From NCBI GenBank assembly GCA_018820765.1, contig JAHJNN010000005.1, positions 1 to 64,000 of the forward strand: a DNA stretch of 64,000 nucleotides, in the 5' to 3' direction. Position 1 is the stretch's first letter, and every line of letters begins with the position of its first letter. The stretch comes from Gammaproteobacteria bacterium (GTDB taxonomy: Bacteria; Pseudomonadota; Gammaproteobacteria; Burkholderiales; Thiobacillaceae). Shown in pieces: positions 1 to 8,293 of this stretch. The position numbers and the translations under genes were made by a program. The notes beneath the pieces are model-generated. The model saw nothing but the letters and a program-made list of their open reading frames with translations. It had not been told where the DNA came from and searched no databases.

Positions 1-43
1 CAATGAAACGGGGACTGGTGTCGATGTGCTTGTAGCGGGCCAA
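1..43 (-). mobile_element. N-terminus of an IS transposase (IS1182/IS4-like), cut by the window edge
   Basis: Read on the minus strand, the first 43 bases encode ARYKHIDTSPRFI after a TTG start at 43..41. A GGAG lies nine bases upstream. This string matches my memory of the N-terminus of IS1182-type DDE transposases (M-ARYKHIDTSPRF...). Only about 14 codons are inside the window, so completeness and exact family cannot be judged. The IS would extend to the left; its terminal repeat should lie between about 44 and 147, but I cannot delimit it. Confidence 0.5.
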
Positions 44-113
44 GGGGTTTCGCTCCACTCGTGAACAGTGGCGCGATGTTGATGCACTTGCCGCACTGGG
101 GCAAGATGCCGGC

Positions 114-147
114 ATGAGACTTTTTATACAGCTTCGTTAGGTCTCAT
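114..147. repeat. 7-bp inverted repeat just before the first gene
   Basis: ATGAGAC at 114-120 and GTCTCAT at 141-147 are perfect inverted arms separated by 20 bases. The right arm abuts the ATG of the gene at 148. It could be a hairpin in the 5' leader, an operator, or part of the end of the neighbouring insertion sequence. Function is unknown. Confidence 0.4.
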
Positions 148-933
148 ATGCACTACCGCGAGGCCGATGACGAATACTTCGAGATATTCAAGGAGCACGG
201 ACCGTCCGTGGGCTCGGCGATCGGACGTACCGAGTTCCCCAAGACGTATCGCGCAATGTTTGGCTTTTGCGCAAAGACAAACAGCCTTAAGACAGCGATG
301 TTTGAATGTATCGAGACCAACAATCCCTATGCGTTCAAGGTTCTCTTCCGCTGCTTCTGTGAGCACTACCTTAAGTTCACGTACCTCTGGGCTTGCTTCG
401 TCAACGAGAAGTCGGATCGGGTTGGAAACGACTATTTCTCTTTCTGTGGTGCTGTTGAAGCCCAGGACTACATCGCGGCAATTGCCATGGCAGAAGGCCT
501 TCTGGGAAATGAAATGGTTGCCAACGCTAGAGATGCAATCGCTCAGCTCTATCCCGATACGGCCAAACTCAGTCCCCGTGAACTAGAGCGGCGCTCCGGT
601 CAATTTAAGTACCGCGCGATATTGCGTTTTCTTGCTGATGAGAAATATGCATTCGTCGCAAAGGACAGGCCATTCCTAGCGCAGATTATTCCGACCTATG
701 CCCTATTGTCTTCATTCGTTCACGGCGGACCGTATACCGACCTTGAGATGGCGAATTTCTCGCAGCCATCCGCCATTGCCGAGTGCGAAAGCAATGTTGA
801 AGTGGTAATGCTGATGAACGCCACCGTATTTATGCTTACTGCTGCTGCAATATCGCGGGAGCACCCAGAGTTCGGCGAGATCGCTCCAAAAGTGAATTCA
901 ATCATTAAGCGGTTTGTCTCCGACGAAACCTAA
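148..933 (+). CDS. Hypothetical protein, DUF5677-like
   Basis: This 261-residue soluble protein has no signal peptide or membrane segment. Two patches, an Arg/Glu-containing helix (residues about 63-80, FKVLFRCFCEHYLKF) and a YALLSSFVHGG segment (184-194), resemble the conserved parts of DUF5677-type proteins, a family of unknown function often found in mobile or defence-associated contexts. That assignment is tentative. Codon use is visibly AT-richer than in the genes that follow, and the gene sits beside an IS transposase start, which suggests horizontal acquisition. It has no operon partner in the window: the next gene is convergent. The start ATG lies just after an inverted repeat and has only a weak AGG upstream. 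Confidence 0.7.
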   Translation: MHYREADDEYFEIFKEHGPSVGSAIGRTEFPKTYRAMFGFCAKTNSLKTAMFECIETNNPYAFKVLFRCFCEHYLKFTYLWACFVNEKSDRVGNDYFSFCGAVEAQDYIAAIAMAEGLLGNEMVANARDAIAQLYPDTAKLSPRELERRSGQFKYRAILRFLADEKYAFVAKDRPFLAQIIPTYALLSSFVHGGPYTDLEMANFSQPSAIAECESNVEVVMLMNATVFMLTAAAISREHPEFGEIAPKVNSIIKRFVSDET

Positions 934-1051
934 CTCCACGTTGAGCGGCTGCTTAGGATCGTCTACCTGACTGCCGCCTTAAGCACTGCGAACGACCGCT
1001 CCTGGCCGAATTCAGGCAGTCGCTCCGGGACAACCAACCCATCTTGGATTG

Positions 1052-1075
1052 AACCCGCAGCCCGCGCTGCGGGTT
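1052..1075. terminator. Hairpin between convergent genes
   Basis: A perfect 10-bp stem AACCCGCAGC / GCTGCGGGTT with a 4-base loop lies just beyond the stop codon of the minus-strand gene and 120 bases after the plus-strand gene at 148-933. The plus-strand side has three T residues after the stem, the minus-strand side only two. It could serve both convergent genes. Confidence 0.6.
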
Positions 1076-1079
1076 TGCC

Positions 1080-2018
1080 TTATTCCTGCTCGATTTCCAG
1101 AATCGCCAGGCTGATCTGCGGGCCGAGGTTGGTCTCGAATTCTGCCCATTTGCGGTAGGCCTTGAGCTTGTCGACCAGCACGGGCTTCATCTCGAAATCG
1201 TTCTTGCCTTCGTCGTACATGCGCCGCACTTCCGCCATCAGGATGTCGAAATAGGCCTTCTGTTCGGCGACGAGGCTGCTGTTGCCGGTCTTGCCGTGGC
1301 CTGGCACGTAGAGCTTCGCTTTGAGGTCGAGCGCACGTTGCGTGGCTTTGATCACGCCCTTGAAGGTGCCGTCGCGCAGGTTCATCGACTGGCGGCTCAG
1401 CACGTTGTCGCCGGTGAAGAGGATCTTGTCTTCGACGATTTCGATCATCAGGTCGGTCTTGCTGTGCGCGTCGGTCGACGAATGGATGCGGAAGGTCTTG
1501 CCGCCGATCCTGAATTCCTGGCCGTCGGCCGCTTCGACCGTGGGATGGACGGCGCGGGTGCCGTCGGTATAGCCGCGGGTCATGTCGGACATCAGCTTGA
1601 GCCAGAACGCGTCGGCGCCTTCCTTCGCCTGCTTGATCATGTCGGGGTGGGCGATGATGGTCGCTTTCGGCCACACGTCCAGCACCGCCTGGTTGCCCAG
1701 CCAGTGGTCGCCGTGGACGTGGGTGTTGAAGACGTGGGTGACCGGTTTATTCGTCGTCTTCTTGAGCTGCGCCATGACCATGCGGCCCGCCTGCACACTG
1801 GAACCCGGGTCGATCAGCACGACGCCGTTGGCGGTGACGATCCAGGCCGGATTGTTCATGAAGCTCTGGTTCTCCACCGACGGCACGCCTTGCGGGCCGT
1901 GGATGACGTAGGTGTCGGCGTGGACCTTTTGCGCCGGGTAGGAACGAACCACGTCATTGGGTCCGGCCAGCACGGGCGTGCAGAAGGCGAGGGCGGCGAG
2001 CAGGGGGATGATGCGCAT
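1080..2018 (-). CDS. Secreted metallo-beta-lactamase-fold hydrolase (quinoprotein relay system/SoxH-like)
   Basis: The 312-residue protein begins with a signal peptide (MRIIPLLAALAFCTPVLAG, 1-19), so it is probably periplasmic. The zinc-binding motif THVHGDHW is at 99-106 (H100, H102, D104, H105). Later ligands are at FTGDN (D204) and PGHG (H241). The architecture matches periplasmic MBL-fold proteins called quinoprotein-relay-system hydrolases or SoxH-like proteins, whose substrates are mostly unknown. I chose the ATG at 2018 over one ten codons earlier because it gives a clean signal peptide and has GGAG eight bases upstream. It follows the flavin reductase-like gene by 54 bases and is probably the last gene of the msrB operon. 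Confidence 0.85.
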   Translation of the reverse strand: MRIIPLLAALAFCTPVLAGPNDVVRSYPAQKVHADTYVIHGPQGVPSVENQSFMNNPAWIVTANGVVLIDPGSSVQAGRMVMAQLKKTTNKPVTHVFNTHVHGDHWLGNQAVLDVWPKATIIAHPDMIKQAKEGADAFWLKLMSDMTRGYTDGTRAVHPTVEAADGQEFRIGGKTFRIHSSTDAHSKTDLMIEIVEDKILFTGDNVLSRQSMNLRDGTFKGVIKATQRALDLKAKLYVPGHGKTGNSSLVAEQKAYFDILMAEVRRMYDEGKNDFEMKPVLVDKLKAYRKWAEFETNLGPQISLAILEIEQE

Positions 2019-2072
2019 GGTCGGTCTCCGTTCAGGGTAGGGGTACACAAAGGATGGGGCGTTAGCGTGGTG

Positions 2073-2777
2073 CTACCACCATTTTTCGAAAATGATGCGG
2101 TTCATCGGCACGCCGAGGTCGTGCAGCAGGGCGCTCATGTCCTCGACCATGCCCTGGGGGCCGCACAGGTAGTACAGCGTGTCGTCGGGCACGTCGAGCG
2201 CATGCAGCTTGACCGGATCGATGCGGCCGGTGAGGCCATGCCAGCGCGGGTCGGGCTGGGTGACGGTGAGGCTCACGTGCAGGTTGTCGTGGTTGCGGAC
2301 GGCCGCCTCGAGTTCCTCGCGGAACAGGATTTCGCGGCTGTCCGACACGCTGTAGACCAGATGCGCCTGCGTCGGCAGCGCGGCATCGCGGACGTGGCGG
2401 AAGATGGACAGGAGCGGCGTGATGCCCACCCCGCCGCCGATCAGCACCACGTTGTCGCTCATTTCCGGTAGATAGACGAACGGCCCCTGGCCCTGGCTGA
2501 CCTGCACGCGGTCGCCGACGCGCGCGCGTTCGTGCACCCAGCGCGCCACCGGATGGCGCGCGCTGGCCTTAATCGCCAGTTCGATCTCGCCCGGGTGGAT
2601 GGGCGAGGTGGTGATGGAATAGCCCGCGGTGTGCGTGGCGCCGTCGACCTCGATGCTGAGGTCCACCCATTGCCCCGGCAGAAAGCGGAAGGCGGGGTCG
2701 GGGATGGCCAGGCGCAGGGCGTGGATGCTGGGCGTGGCGGGGGTGATCGCCGTGATCTGCGCGTCGAAAATATGCAA
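2073..2777 (-). CDS. FAD-binding ferredoxin/flavodoxin reductase-like oxidoreductase (OXNAD1 type)
   Basis: This 234-residue protein has the ferredoxin-NADP reductase fold. An FAD-binding barrel carries PGQWVDL (34-40) and AGYSITT (51-57). A pyridine-nucleotide domain carries VVLIGGGVGITPLL (110-123) and the C-terminal LCGPQGM (204-210). It has no ferredoxin domain, so it should pass electrons from NAD(P)H to a separate acceptor. It begins three bases after msrB ends, so the two are almost certainly cotranscribed and perhaps translationally coupled. It might feed thioredoxin-like or Fe-S partners of the surrounding redox genes, but no partner can be named from sequence. Confidence 0.85.
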   Translation of the reverse strand: MHIFDAQITAITPATPSIHALRLAIPDPAFRFLPGQWVDLSIEVDGATHTAGYSITTSPIHPGEIELAIKASARHPVARWVHERARVGDRVQVSQGQGPFVYLPEMSDNVVLIGGGVGITPLLSIFRHVRDAALPTQAHLVYSVSDSREILFREELEAAVRNHDNLHVSLTVTQPDPRWHGLTGRIDPVKLHALDVPDDTLYYLCGPQGMVEDMSALLHDLGVPMNRIIFEKWW

Positions 2778-2780
2778 GGC

Positions 2781-3179
2781 TCAGTCCTTTTTGCGGAAGC
2801 TGAGCGAAGCCGAATTGATGCAGTAGCGCATCCCGGTGGGCGCGGGGCCGTCGGGAAAGACGTGGCCGAGATGCGAACCGCAGCGGCGGCACAGGGCTTC
2901 GACGCGCACCATGCCGTGGCTGCTGTCGGTTTTTTCCGCCACCGCGTCGGCGTTCAGCGCCTGATAGAAGCTCGGCCAGCCGGTGCCCGAATCGAATTTT
3001 GACCCGGACGAGAACAGCGGTTCGCCGCAGGCCGCGCAGCGGTATTCGCCGGCCTCGTGATGGTCCCAGTATTGCCCGGTAAAAGCCGGCTCGGTGCCGT
3101 GCTCGCGCAGGATGCGGTATTGCTCGGGGCTCAGTTCGGCGCGCCATTCGGCGTCGGTCTTGGTTTTGTCAAAGGGCAT
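2781..3179 (-). CDS. msrB: Peptide-methionine (R)-S-oxide reductase MsrB
   Basis: MsrB reduces methionine-R-sulfoxide in oxidised proteins using thioredoxin. The 132-residue protein is a complete single-domain MsrB. Two CxxC pairs (C48/C51 and C97/C100) bind structural zinc, GTGWPSFY is at 65-72, and the catalytic cysteine is in GMRYCINS (C120). No signal peptide is present, so it is cytoplasmic. GGAG lies nine bases before the ATG. It heads a leftward operon with the flavin reductase-like and MBL-fold genes and is divergent from the rubrerythrin cassette, consistent with an oxidative-stress locus. Confidence 0.95.
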   Translation of the reverse strand: MPFDKTKTDAEWRAELSPEQYRILREHGTEPAFTGQYWDHHEAGEYRCAACGEPLFSSGSKFDSGTGWPSFYQALNADAVAEKTDSSHGMVRVEALCRRCGSHLGHVFPDGPAPTGMRYCINSASLSFRKKD

Positions 3180-3336
3180 GGCGGTTCTCCGATAGCGGAA
3201 GAGTTTACCTGCAAGCGGCAGTCCGTTGACGCAATCCCATGACGCCGGTAAGGGCTACGCCTGCCCGATGTGCCTGCGGGTTCAGGGTTGAAGCGTGCGC
3301 GGAAACGGAGGCTTTTACGCCCAAATGCTGCCGAGG

Positions 3337-3366
3337 TTGACAGCGTCATCGAAGCCGGTTTAATCT
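3337..3366 (+). promoter_or_regulatory. Candidate sigma70 promoter of the rubrerythrin cassette
   Basis: A perfect -35 TTGACA (3337-3342) is followed after 18 bases by TAATCT (3361-3366). Transcription would start near 3373, directly at the palindrome at 3378-3392, which fits repressor control. Confidence 0.5.
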
Positions 3367-3377
3367 TCGTTCAGGTA

Positions 3378-3392
3378 TTAGACTAAGTCTAA
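3378..3392. promoter_or_regulatory. Palindromic operator candidate TTAGACT-A-AGTCTAA
   Basis: This 15-bp palindrome has perfect 7-bp arms around one central base, in the expected early transcribed region of the rubrerythrin promoter. The outer pattern TTAGA-N5-TCTAA recurs at 23574-23588 upstream of ftsH. The cognate regulator is unknown; an Rrf2/IscR-like or peroxide-sensing regulator is conceivable but unproven. Confidence 0.5.
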
Positions 3393-3503
3393 AAACCGGA
3401 TTTCATCCACCCGAACGCCTTGCTATAAACAAGTGCCTGGGCGGTCGGCCAGGATGGATTTTCAGTGCTGCAAGGCATGTCATGTAAACAAGGAGATCAG
3501 GTT

Positions 3504-3923
3504 ATGCAACTCAAAGGCTCTAAAACCGAAGACCATCTGAAAGCCGCGTTCGCCGGCGAATCGCAGGCCAACCGCCGTTACCTCTACTTCGCAGCGAAGG
3601 CTGACGTGGAAGGCTACAACGACGTGGCCGCCGTGTTCCGCTCCACCGCCGAAGGCGAAACCGGCCACGCCCACGGCCACCTGGAGTACCTGGAAAAGTG
3701 CGGCGACCCCGCCACCGGCATGGCCTTCGGCCCCACCGCCGACAACCTGAAGACCGCCATCGCGGGCGAAACCCACGAGTACACCGACATGTACCCGGGC
3801 ATGGCCAAGGATGCACGTTCGGAAGGCTTCGACGAAATCGCCGACTGGTTCGAAACGCTGGCCAAGGCCGAGCGTTCGCACGCCAACAAGTTCCAGAAAA
3901 CCCTGGACACCCTGGGCGCGTAA
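3504..3923 (+). CDS. Rubrerythrin-family diiron protein (no rubredoxin domain)
   Basis: Rubrerythrins reduce hydrogen peroxide at a diiron centre. This 139-residue protein contains the four-helix diiron domain: E19 in [10 protein letters not shown], an ExxH at E52-H55, the ETHEY segment (89-93) and E123-H126 in AKAERSHA. It lacks the C-terminal rubredoxin domain of classical rubrerythrin, so electrons must come from a partner. The Fe-S protein encoded downstream is the obvious candidate. The ATG at 3504 has AGGAG eight bases upstream; an upstream in-frame ATG at 3465 lacks this. A strong terminator lies between this gene and the next, so rubrerythrin is probably made in excess. Confidence 0.93.
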   Translation: MQLKGSKTEDHLKAAFAGESQANRRYLYFAAKADVEGYNDVAAVFRSTAEGETGHAHGHLEYLEKCGDPATGMAFGPTADNLKTAIAGETHEYTDMYPGMAKDARSEGFDEIADWFETLAKAERSHANKFQKTLDTLGA

Positions 3924-3936
3924 TTCCGCCCGGATG

Positions 3937-3967
3937 AAAAGCGGGTCGATTGCGGCCCGCTTTTTTT
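3937..3967 (+). terminator. Intrinsic terminator/attenuator after rubrerythrin
   Basis: AAAAGCGGG (3937-3945) pairs with CCCGCTTTT (3956-3964), and the stem runs into a seven-T tract (3961-3967). The next gene in the same direction starts 33 bases later, so partial readthrough is likely. Confidence 0.8.
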
Positions 3968-3999
3968 GACTCTGATTTTCAAAAAACAATGGAGTTTGC

Positions 4000-5328
4000 A
4001 TGAGCACACGTGAAGGCAGCCTCGAAGCCCCCACCCGTCATCCGCTCGACTGGAAAAACCCGGATTTCTACAACGAAGACAAGCTCATGCACGAGCTTGA
4101 GCGCGTCTACGACATCTGCCACGGATGCCGTCGCTGCGTGTCGCTGTGCACCGCGTTCCCGACCCTGTTCGACCTGATCGACGAGTCCGAGACGATGGAA
4201 GTGGACGGCGTGGCCAAGCCCGACTACTGGAAGGTGGTCGACGAGTGCTATCTGTGCGATCTCTGCTACATGACCAAATGCCCCTACGTGCCGCCGCATC
4301 CGTGGAATCTGGACTTTCCGCACACCATGCTGCGCGCCAAGGCGATCAAATTCCAGACGCGCGGCGCGAGCTTCCGCGACAAGCTCCTGTCCAGCACCGA
4401 TGCGATGGGCAAGCTCGCCTCGATTCCGGTGGTGGTACAGGCGGTGAACGCCAGCCTGAAGAGCAAGCCGGTGCGCAAGATGGTCGACAGCGTGCTGGGC
4501 ATCCACCCCGACCGCCAGCTGCCCGAGTACGACAGCGCGAAATTCCGTTCCACCGCGAAGCCGCGCGGCGATTTCGCCGTGAAGGACGGCGGGAAAACCC
4601 CCGGCAAAGTGGCGATCTACGCCACCTGCTACATCAACTACAACGAGCCCGGCATCGGCCATGACCTGCTGAAGCTGCTGGCGCACAACGAAATCCCCGC
4701 CGTGCTGGTCGAGAAGGAAGCCTGCTGCGGCATGCCCAAGCTGGAACTGGGCGACCTCGACGCGGTGGAAAAGCTCATGCAGACCAACATCCCGCATCTG
4801 GCGAAGCTGGCGCGCGAAGGCTATGCCATCCTCACCGCAGTGCCTTCGTGCACGCTGATGTACAAGCAGGAACTGCCGCTGATGTTCCCGCACGACGCCG
4901 ACGTGCAGGCGGTGAAGGAGGCGATGTGGGACCCGTTCGAATACCTGATGGCGCGCAATGTCGATGGCCTGCTGAAGACCGATTTCAAGGCGCAACTTGG
5001 CAAGGTGGCCTATCACGTGCCGTGCCACCAGCGGGTGCAGAACATCGGCAACAAGACGCGCGATGCGCTGCAGCTGGCCGGCGCCAAGGTGACGATGGTC
5101 GAGCGCTGCTCCGGCCACGACGGCACCTGGGGGGTCAAGCGCGAGTTCTTCGACAAGTCGATGAAGATCGGCAAGCCGGTGTTCCGCCAGATGGCCGAGC
5201 CGCAAGCGGATTACGTGAGTTCAGACTGCGCGATTGCCGCGCGTCACATCCTGCAGGGCATGGGCGAAACCACAGCGCAGAAGCAGCATCCGATCACGCT
5301 GCTGCGCATCGCCTATGGTCTGGAATGA
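4000..5328 (+). CDS. Heterodisulfide-reductase-related Fe-S protein (GlpC/HdrD-like) of the rubrerythrin cassette
   Basis: This 442-residue protein has a ferredoxin-like domain with two cysteine sets for [4Fe-4S] clusters: C40/C43/C46/C50 and C83/C86/C89/C94. Two CCG-type domains follow. The first has the canonical ACCGM (242-244). The second has PCHQ (C342) and ERCSGHDG (370 onward), where the expected CCG reads CSG. CCG domains bind unusual clusters in heterodisulfide reductases, GlpC and LutA. Together with the rubrerythrin before it and DUF3501 after it, this forms a recurring bacterial cassette. The likely role is electron delivery to rubrerythrin. No membrane segment is seen, so coupling to quinone would need another subunit. 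Confidence 0.88.
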   Translation: MSTREGSLEAPTRHPLDWKNPDFYNEDKLMHELERVYDICHGCRRCVSLCTAFPTLFDLIDESETMEVDGVAKPDYWKVVDECYLCDLCYMTKCPYVPPHPWNLDFPHTMLRAKAIKFQTRGASFRDKLLSSTDAMGKLASIPVVVQAVNASLKSKPVRKMVDSVLGIHPDRQLPEYDSAKFRSTAKPRGDFAVKDGGKTPGKVAIYATCYINYNEPGIGHDLLKLLAHNEIPAVLVEKEACCGMPKLELGDLDAVEKLMQTNIPHLAKLAREGYAILTAVPSCTLMYKQELPLMFPHDADVQAVKEAMWDPFEYLMARNVDGLLKTDFKAQLGKVAYHVPCHQRVQNIGNKTRDALQLAGAKVTMVERCSGHDGTWGVKREFFDKSMKIGKPVFRQMAEPQADYVSSDCAIAARHILQGMGETTAQKQHPITLLRIAYGLE

Positions 5329-5352
5329 ATCGTCGTTAGCAAGGAGAACACC

Positions 5353-5937
5353 ATGCCGCAAATTACCCGCGATAGTTTGATGACCCTGGAGGGCTACGCC
5401 AAGGTGCGTCCCGAAATGCGCGCCGAAATCATCGCGCACAAGAAGAACCGCATGGTCGAGCTGGGCGACCACGTCACGCTGATTTTCGAAGACGAGAAAA
5501 CCATGCGCTACCAGATCCAGGAAATGCTGCGCGCCGAGCGCACCTTCGAGGATGCCGGTATCCAGGACGAGCTCGACGCCTACAATCCGCTGGTTCCGGA
5601 CGGCACCAACTGGAAGGCCACCATGATGATCCAGTACTCCGATCCGGACGAACGCAAGGTCGCGCTGGCGAAGCTGAAGGGCATCGAGGACCGGGTGTGG
5701 GTGCAGGTGGCCGAGCAGCCGAAGGTGTTTGCGATCGCCGACGAGGACCTGGAACGCGAGACCGAGGAAAAAACCTCGTCGGTGCACTTCCTGCGTTTCG
5801 AGCTCGACGCCACCTCGATTGCCGCGGCCAAATCGGGCAGTCCGATCCGCATGGGCATCGATCTGGACGCCTACCGGGTGGAACCGATGACGCTGGCCGA
5901 CAACACCCGCGCTGCACTGGTGCTCGATTTGTCCTAG
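5353..5937 (+). CDS. DUF3501 family protein
   Basis: This 194-residue soluble protein matches DUF3501, a family of unknown function found next to rubrerythrin and a CCG-type Fe-S protein. It starts 25 bases after the Fe-S gene, with AAGGAG (5341-5346) upstream of the ATG. It has no cysteine motifs. The acidic, charged N-terminal half (residues 1-70) and a WVQVAEQ segment (about 117-123) are visible. The strict gene neighbourhood suggests an assembly or regulatory partner of the two redox proteins, but no activity can be stated. Confidence 0.85.
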   Translation: MPQITRDSLMTLEGYAKVRPEMRAEIIAHKKNRMVELGDHVTLIFEDEKTMRYQIQEMLRAERTFEDAGIQDELDAYNPLVPDGTNWKATMMIQYSDPDERKVALAKLKGIEDRVWVQVAEQPKVFAIADEDLERETEEKTSSVHFLRFELDATSIAAAKSGSPIRMGIDLDAYRVEPMTLADNTRAALVLDLS

Positions 5938-5994
5938 ATTCAAGTTCAGGCGGTCGGACACAAGGTCGCGCCGCTGTTCCTTGAGGAGGGCGTC

Positions 5995-7206
5995 ATGCTG
6001 GATCAATTGCTGGTTCATCAGGTGCGGCGGCGGGTGGAAGCGTCCGGCTTGCCGTTCGTCGTCGAATTGTGGAATGGCGAACAGGTCGGCGCCGTCGCCG
6101 ACGCGGCGGTGCGGGTGCGGCTGCACCAGACGGCCAGCCTCAAGGCCATGGCCGATCCCAGCCTGGGTGCACTGGCGCGGGCCTACGTCGAGGGCACGCT
6201 TGACCTGGAAGGCAATGTCCGCGACATCCTCGCGCTCGGCGATCGCCTCTGCAACGCGGGCGACTGCAAGCTGAAAACCGGCTCGGAAGGCTGGAAGTGG
6301 TGGCGCCACACGCGCAGCAAGGACCGCAGGAACATCCAGTACCACTACGACGTCTCCAACGATTTCTACGGCCTGTGGCTGGATGCGCGGCGGGTCTACT
6401 CCTGCGCCTACTTCAAGCATCCGGACATGAGCCTGGACGACGCGCAGGTGGCCAAGCTCGACCACATCTGCCGCAAGCTCGACCTCAAGCCCGACGAGCA
6501 GTTTCTCGACATCGGCTGCGGCTGGGGCGGGCTGATCCTGCACGCGGCGGAGCGCTACGGCGTGCGCGCGGTGGGCATCACCCTGTCGGACGACCAGCAT
6601 GCCTACGTCAGCGAACAGATCGAGGCACGCGGCCTGGTCGGCCGCGTCGAGGTGCGCAGGATGGACTACCGCGACGTGTCCGAGCACGGCGGCTACGACA
6701 AGATCGCTAGCGTCGGCATGTTCGAGCACGTCGGCCGCGCCAACCTTGACACCTATTTCGACAAGATCAACGCGCTGCTGAAACCGGGCGGGCTGGTGCT
6801 CAACCACGGCATCACCACCTCCGGGCCCGAGGCCAGCGGGCTCGGCAGCGGCATCGCCGAGTTCATCGAGGACTATGTGTTCCCGGGCGGCGAGCTGGTG
6901 CATGCCTCGGATGTGCTGCGCGCCGCCGCCGGCAGCGGCCTCGAATGTCTCGATGCCGAAAACCTGCGTCCGCATTACGGCAAGACCCTGTGGCACTGGG
7001 TGACCCGTCTTGAGGCGCATGCCGACGAGGCGCGCCGCCTGATCGGCGAACAGAAATACCGCATCTGGCGTATCTACATGGCGGGCTCCGCCTATGCCTT
7101 CGACCATGGCTGGATGGAACTGTGGCAGGTGCTGGCGGGCAAGGCCGTCGACGGTAGCCAGCCGAACTATCCGTTCAGGCGGGATTTCATCTATAGCAGC
7201 ACGTAG
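5995..7206 (+). CDS. cfa: Cyclopropane-fatty-acyl-phospholipid synthase family protein
   Basis: CFA synthases transfer a methylene from S-adenosylmethionine to double bonds of membrane phospholipid acyl chains, toughening the membrane against acid and oxidants. The 403-residue protein has the N-terminal lipid-binding region, the conserved QYHYDVSNDFY (115-125) and the SAM motif FLDIGCGWGG (170-179). Length agrees with Cfa (about 380-400). GAGGAGG precedes the ATG. It lies 57 bases after DUF3501 and may be cotranscribed with the rubrerythrin cassette, giving membrane and peroxide defence together. Confidence 0.92.
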   Translation: MLDQLLVHQVRRRVEASGLPFVVELWNGEQVGAVADAAVRVRLHQTASLKAMADPSLGALARAYVEGTLDLEGNVRDILALGDRLCNAGDCKLKTGSEGWKWWRHTRSKDRRNIQYHYDVSNDFYGLWLDARRVYSCAYFKHPDMSLDDAQVAKLDHICRKLDLKPDEQFLDIGCGWGGLILHAAERYGVRAVGITLSDDQHAYVSEQIEARGLVGRVEVRRMDYRDVSEHGGYDKIASVGMFEHVGRANLDTYFDKINALLKPGGLVLNHGITTSGPEASGLGSGIAEFIEDYVFPGGELVHASDVLRAAAGSGLECLDAENLRPHYGKTLWHWVTRLEAHADEARRLIGEQKYRIWRIYMAGSAYAFDHGWMELWQVLAGKAVDGSQPNYPFRRDFIYSST

Positions 7207-7264
7207 CCGCTGTGTGTTGCCTGCACTTCATGGGGCCAACGCGTTTTTCTCGCGTCGTTGAATT

Positions 7265-8176
7265 TCAATCCATGCGGTCCCAGTAGGGATCGCCCGCTAG
7301 GCGTTCCGCCAGGAAATCGATGAAGGCGCGCACCCGGCTGGACAGGTGACGGGTGGGCGGATACACCGCGTAGGCGGCGAGCTCCGGCCAGACGTGATCG
7401 GCCAGCAGCGGCAGCAGCTGGCCCGCGCGCAGGGCTTCATGGACGTAGAAACTGGGGAGCAGCACCAGGCCTTCGCCGGCGATGGCGGCGCGCATCAGGA
7501 ATTCGCCGCTGCTGGCGGCCAGCCGCACCGGCACGCGCACCTGTCCGGACTCGCCGCCGGGCCCATGGAAGCTCCACAGGCCGGGGTCGCGCACATTGCT
7601 GTAGGCGAGGCAGGCATGTTGCGCAAGATCGGAGGCCGCGTGCGGCGTGCCATGGCGCGCCAGATAGGCGGGGCTGGCGCACACGACGTGGCGGATGGGG
7701 GCGAGGCGGCGCGCGATCAGGCTGGAATCATCCAGCGTGGCGATGCGGATGGCCAGATCGAAGCCTTCCTGCATCAGGTCGATCTGGCGGTCGTTGAAAT
7801 CAAGTTCGAAGCGCACGTCCGGATGCCGGGTCATGAATGCCTGGATCAGCGGTGCCAGATGCAGCAGGCCGAAGGCCAGCGGCAGGGCCACCTTGAGCGT
7901 GCCTTTGAGCGCGCCGTGGGCCTGGGATACGGCGGCCTCCGCTTCCTCGAGGTCGGCGAGGATGGCGACGCAGCGCGTGTAGTAGGCACGCCCGCTGTCG
8001 GTGAGGTTGAGCCGGCGTGTGGTGCGGTGGATGAGGGAGACGCCGAGGCGTGCCTCGAGTTCGGCCAGGCGGCGGCTGACCGCCGATTTGGCGAGATTCA
8101 GGCGCTCGGCGGCGGCACTGATGCTGCCGGCTTCCACCACGCTCACGACCATCTGCATGTCGGCGAATCGGTCCAT
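7265..8176 (-). CDS. LysR-family transcriptional regulator
   Basis: This 303-residue regulator has the N-terminal winged helix-turn-helix (GSISAAAERLNLAKSAVSRRL, about 17-37) and the C-terminal effector domain of LysR proteins. It is transcribed divergently from the azoreductase-pirin pair, with a 117-base shared control region, the classic arrangement for a LysR protein controlling its neighbour. The effector is probably a quinone, electrophile or redox signal, judging only from the target genes. Confidence 0.9.
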   Translation of the reverse strand: MDRFADMQMVVSVVEAGSISAAAERLNLAKSAVSRRLAELEARLGVSLIHRTTRRLNLTDSGRAYYTRCVAILADLEEAEAAVSQAHGALKGTLKVALPLAFGLLHLAPLIQAFMTRHPDVRFELDFNDRQIDLMQEGFDLAIRIATLDDSSLIARRLAPIRHVVCASPAYLARHGTPHAASDLAQHACLAYSNVRDPGLWSFHGPGGESGQVRVPVRLAASSGEFLMRAAIAGEGLVLLPSFYVHEALRAGQLLPLLADHVWPELAAYAVYPPTRHLSSRVRAFIDFLAERLAGDPYWDRMD

Positions 8177-8194
8177 GGTTGCTTAATGGAGAAC

Positions 8195-8248
8195 AATCAT
8201 TTCTTATATTCGATCTTTATTCATTCTTTGGCAACGACAACAATGATT
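8195..8248. promoter_or_regulatory. LysR / azoR divergent control region
   Basis: AATCATT (8195-8201) and AATGATT (8242-8248) are inverted copies flanking an AT-rich core, a plausible binding region for the divergent LysR protein. A second perfect hairpin, GGCGCC-N5-GGCGCC, lies at about 8256-8272 in the azoR leader. Neither has been matched to a known site. Confidence 0.35.
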
Positions 8249-8293
8249 CCACGGGCGCCATCCTGGCGCCGAATCGCACAGGAGATCATTGTC

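Larger units (their letters stand above)
3180..3503. other. 324-bp divergent intergenic region, msrB / rubrerythrin
   Basis: No gene is visible. On the plus strand it holds a sigma70-like promoter (3337-3366), a palindromic operator candidate (3378-3392) and a roughly 110-base leader to the rubrerythrin ATG. The msrB promoter must lie in the left third but I cannot place it with confidence. Confidence 0.6.

Noticed and set aside
3465..3503. Upstream ATG (3465) as rubrerythrin start
   Set aside because: The extra 13 residues are not typical of the family and the ATG at 3504 has a strong AGGAG.
5221..7107. A 628-codon frame opposite DUF3501 and the CFA synthase-like gene
   Set aside because: No recognisable domain and exact antisense overlap with two well-supported genes.
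7346..8293. Long open frame extending the azoreductase 316 codons upstream
   Set aside because: It is antisense to the LysR gene; the AzoR fold begins at the ATG 8294, which has its own SD.
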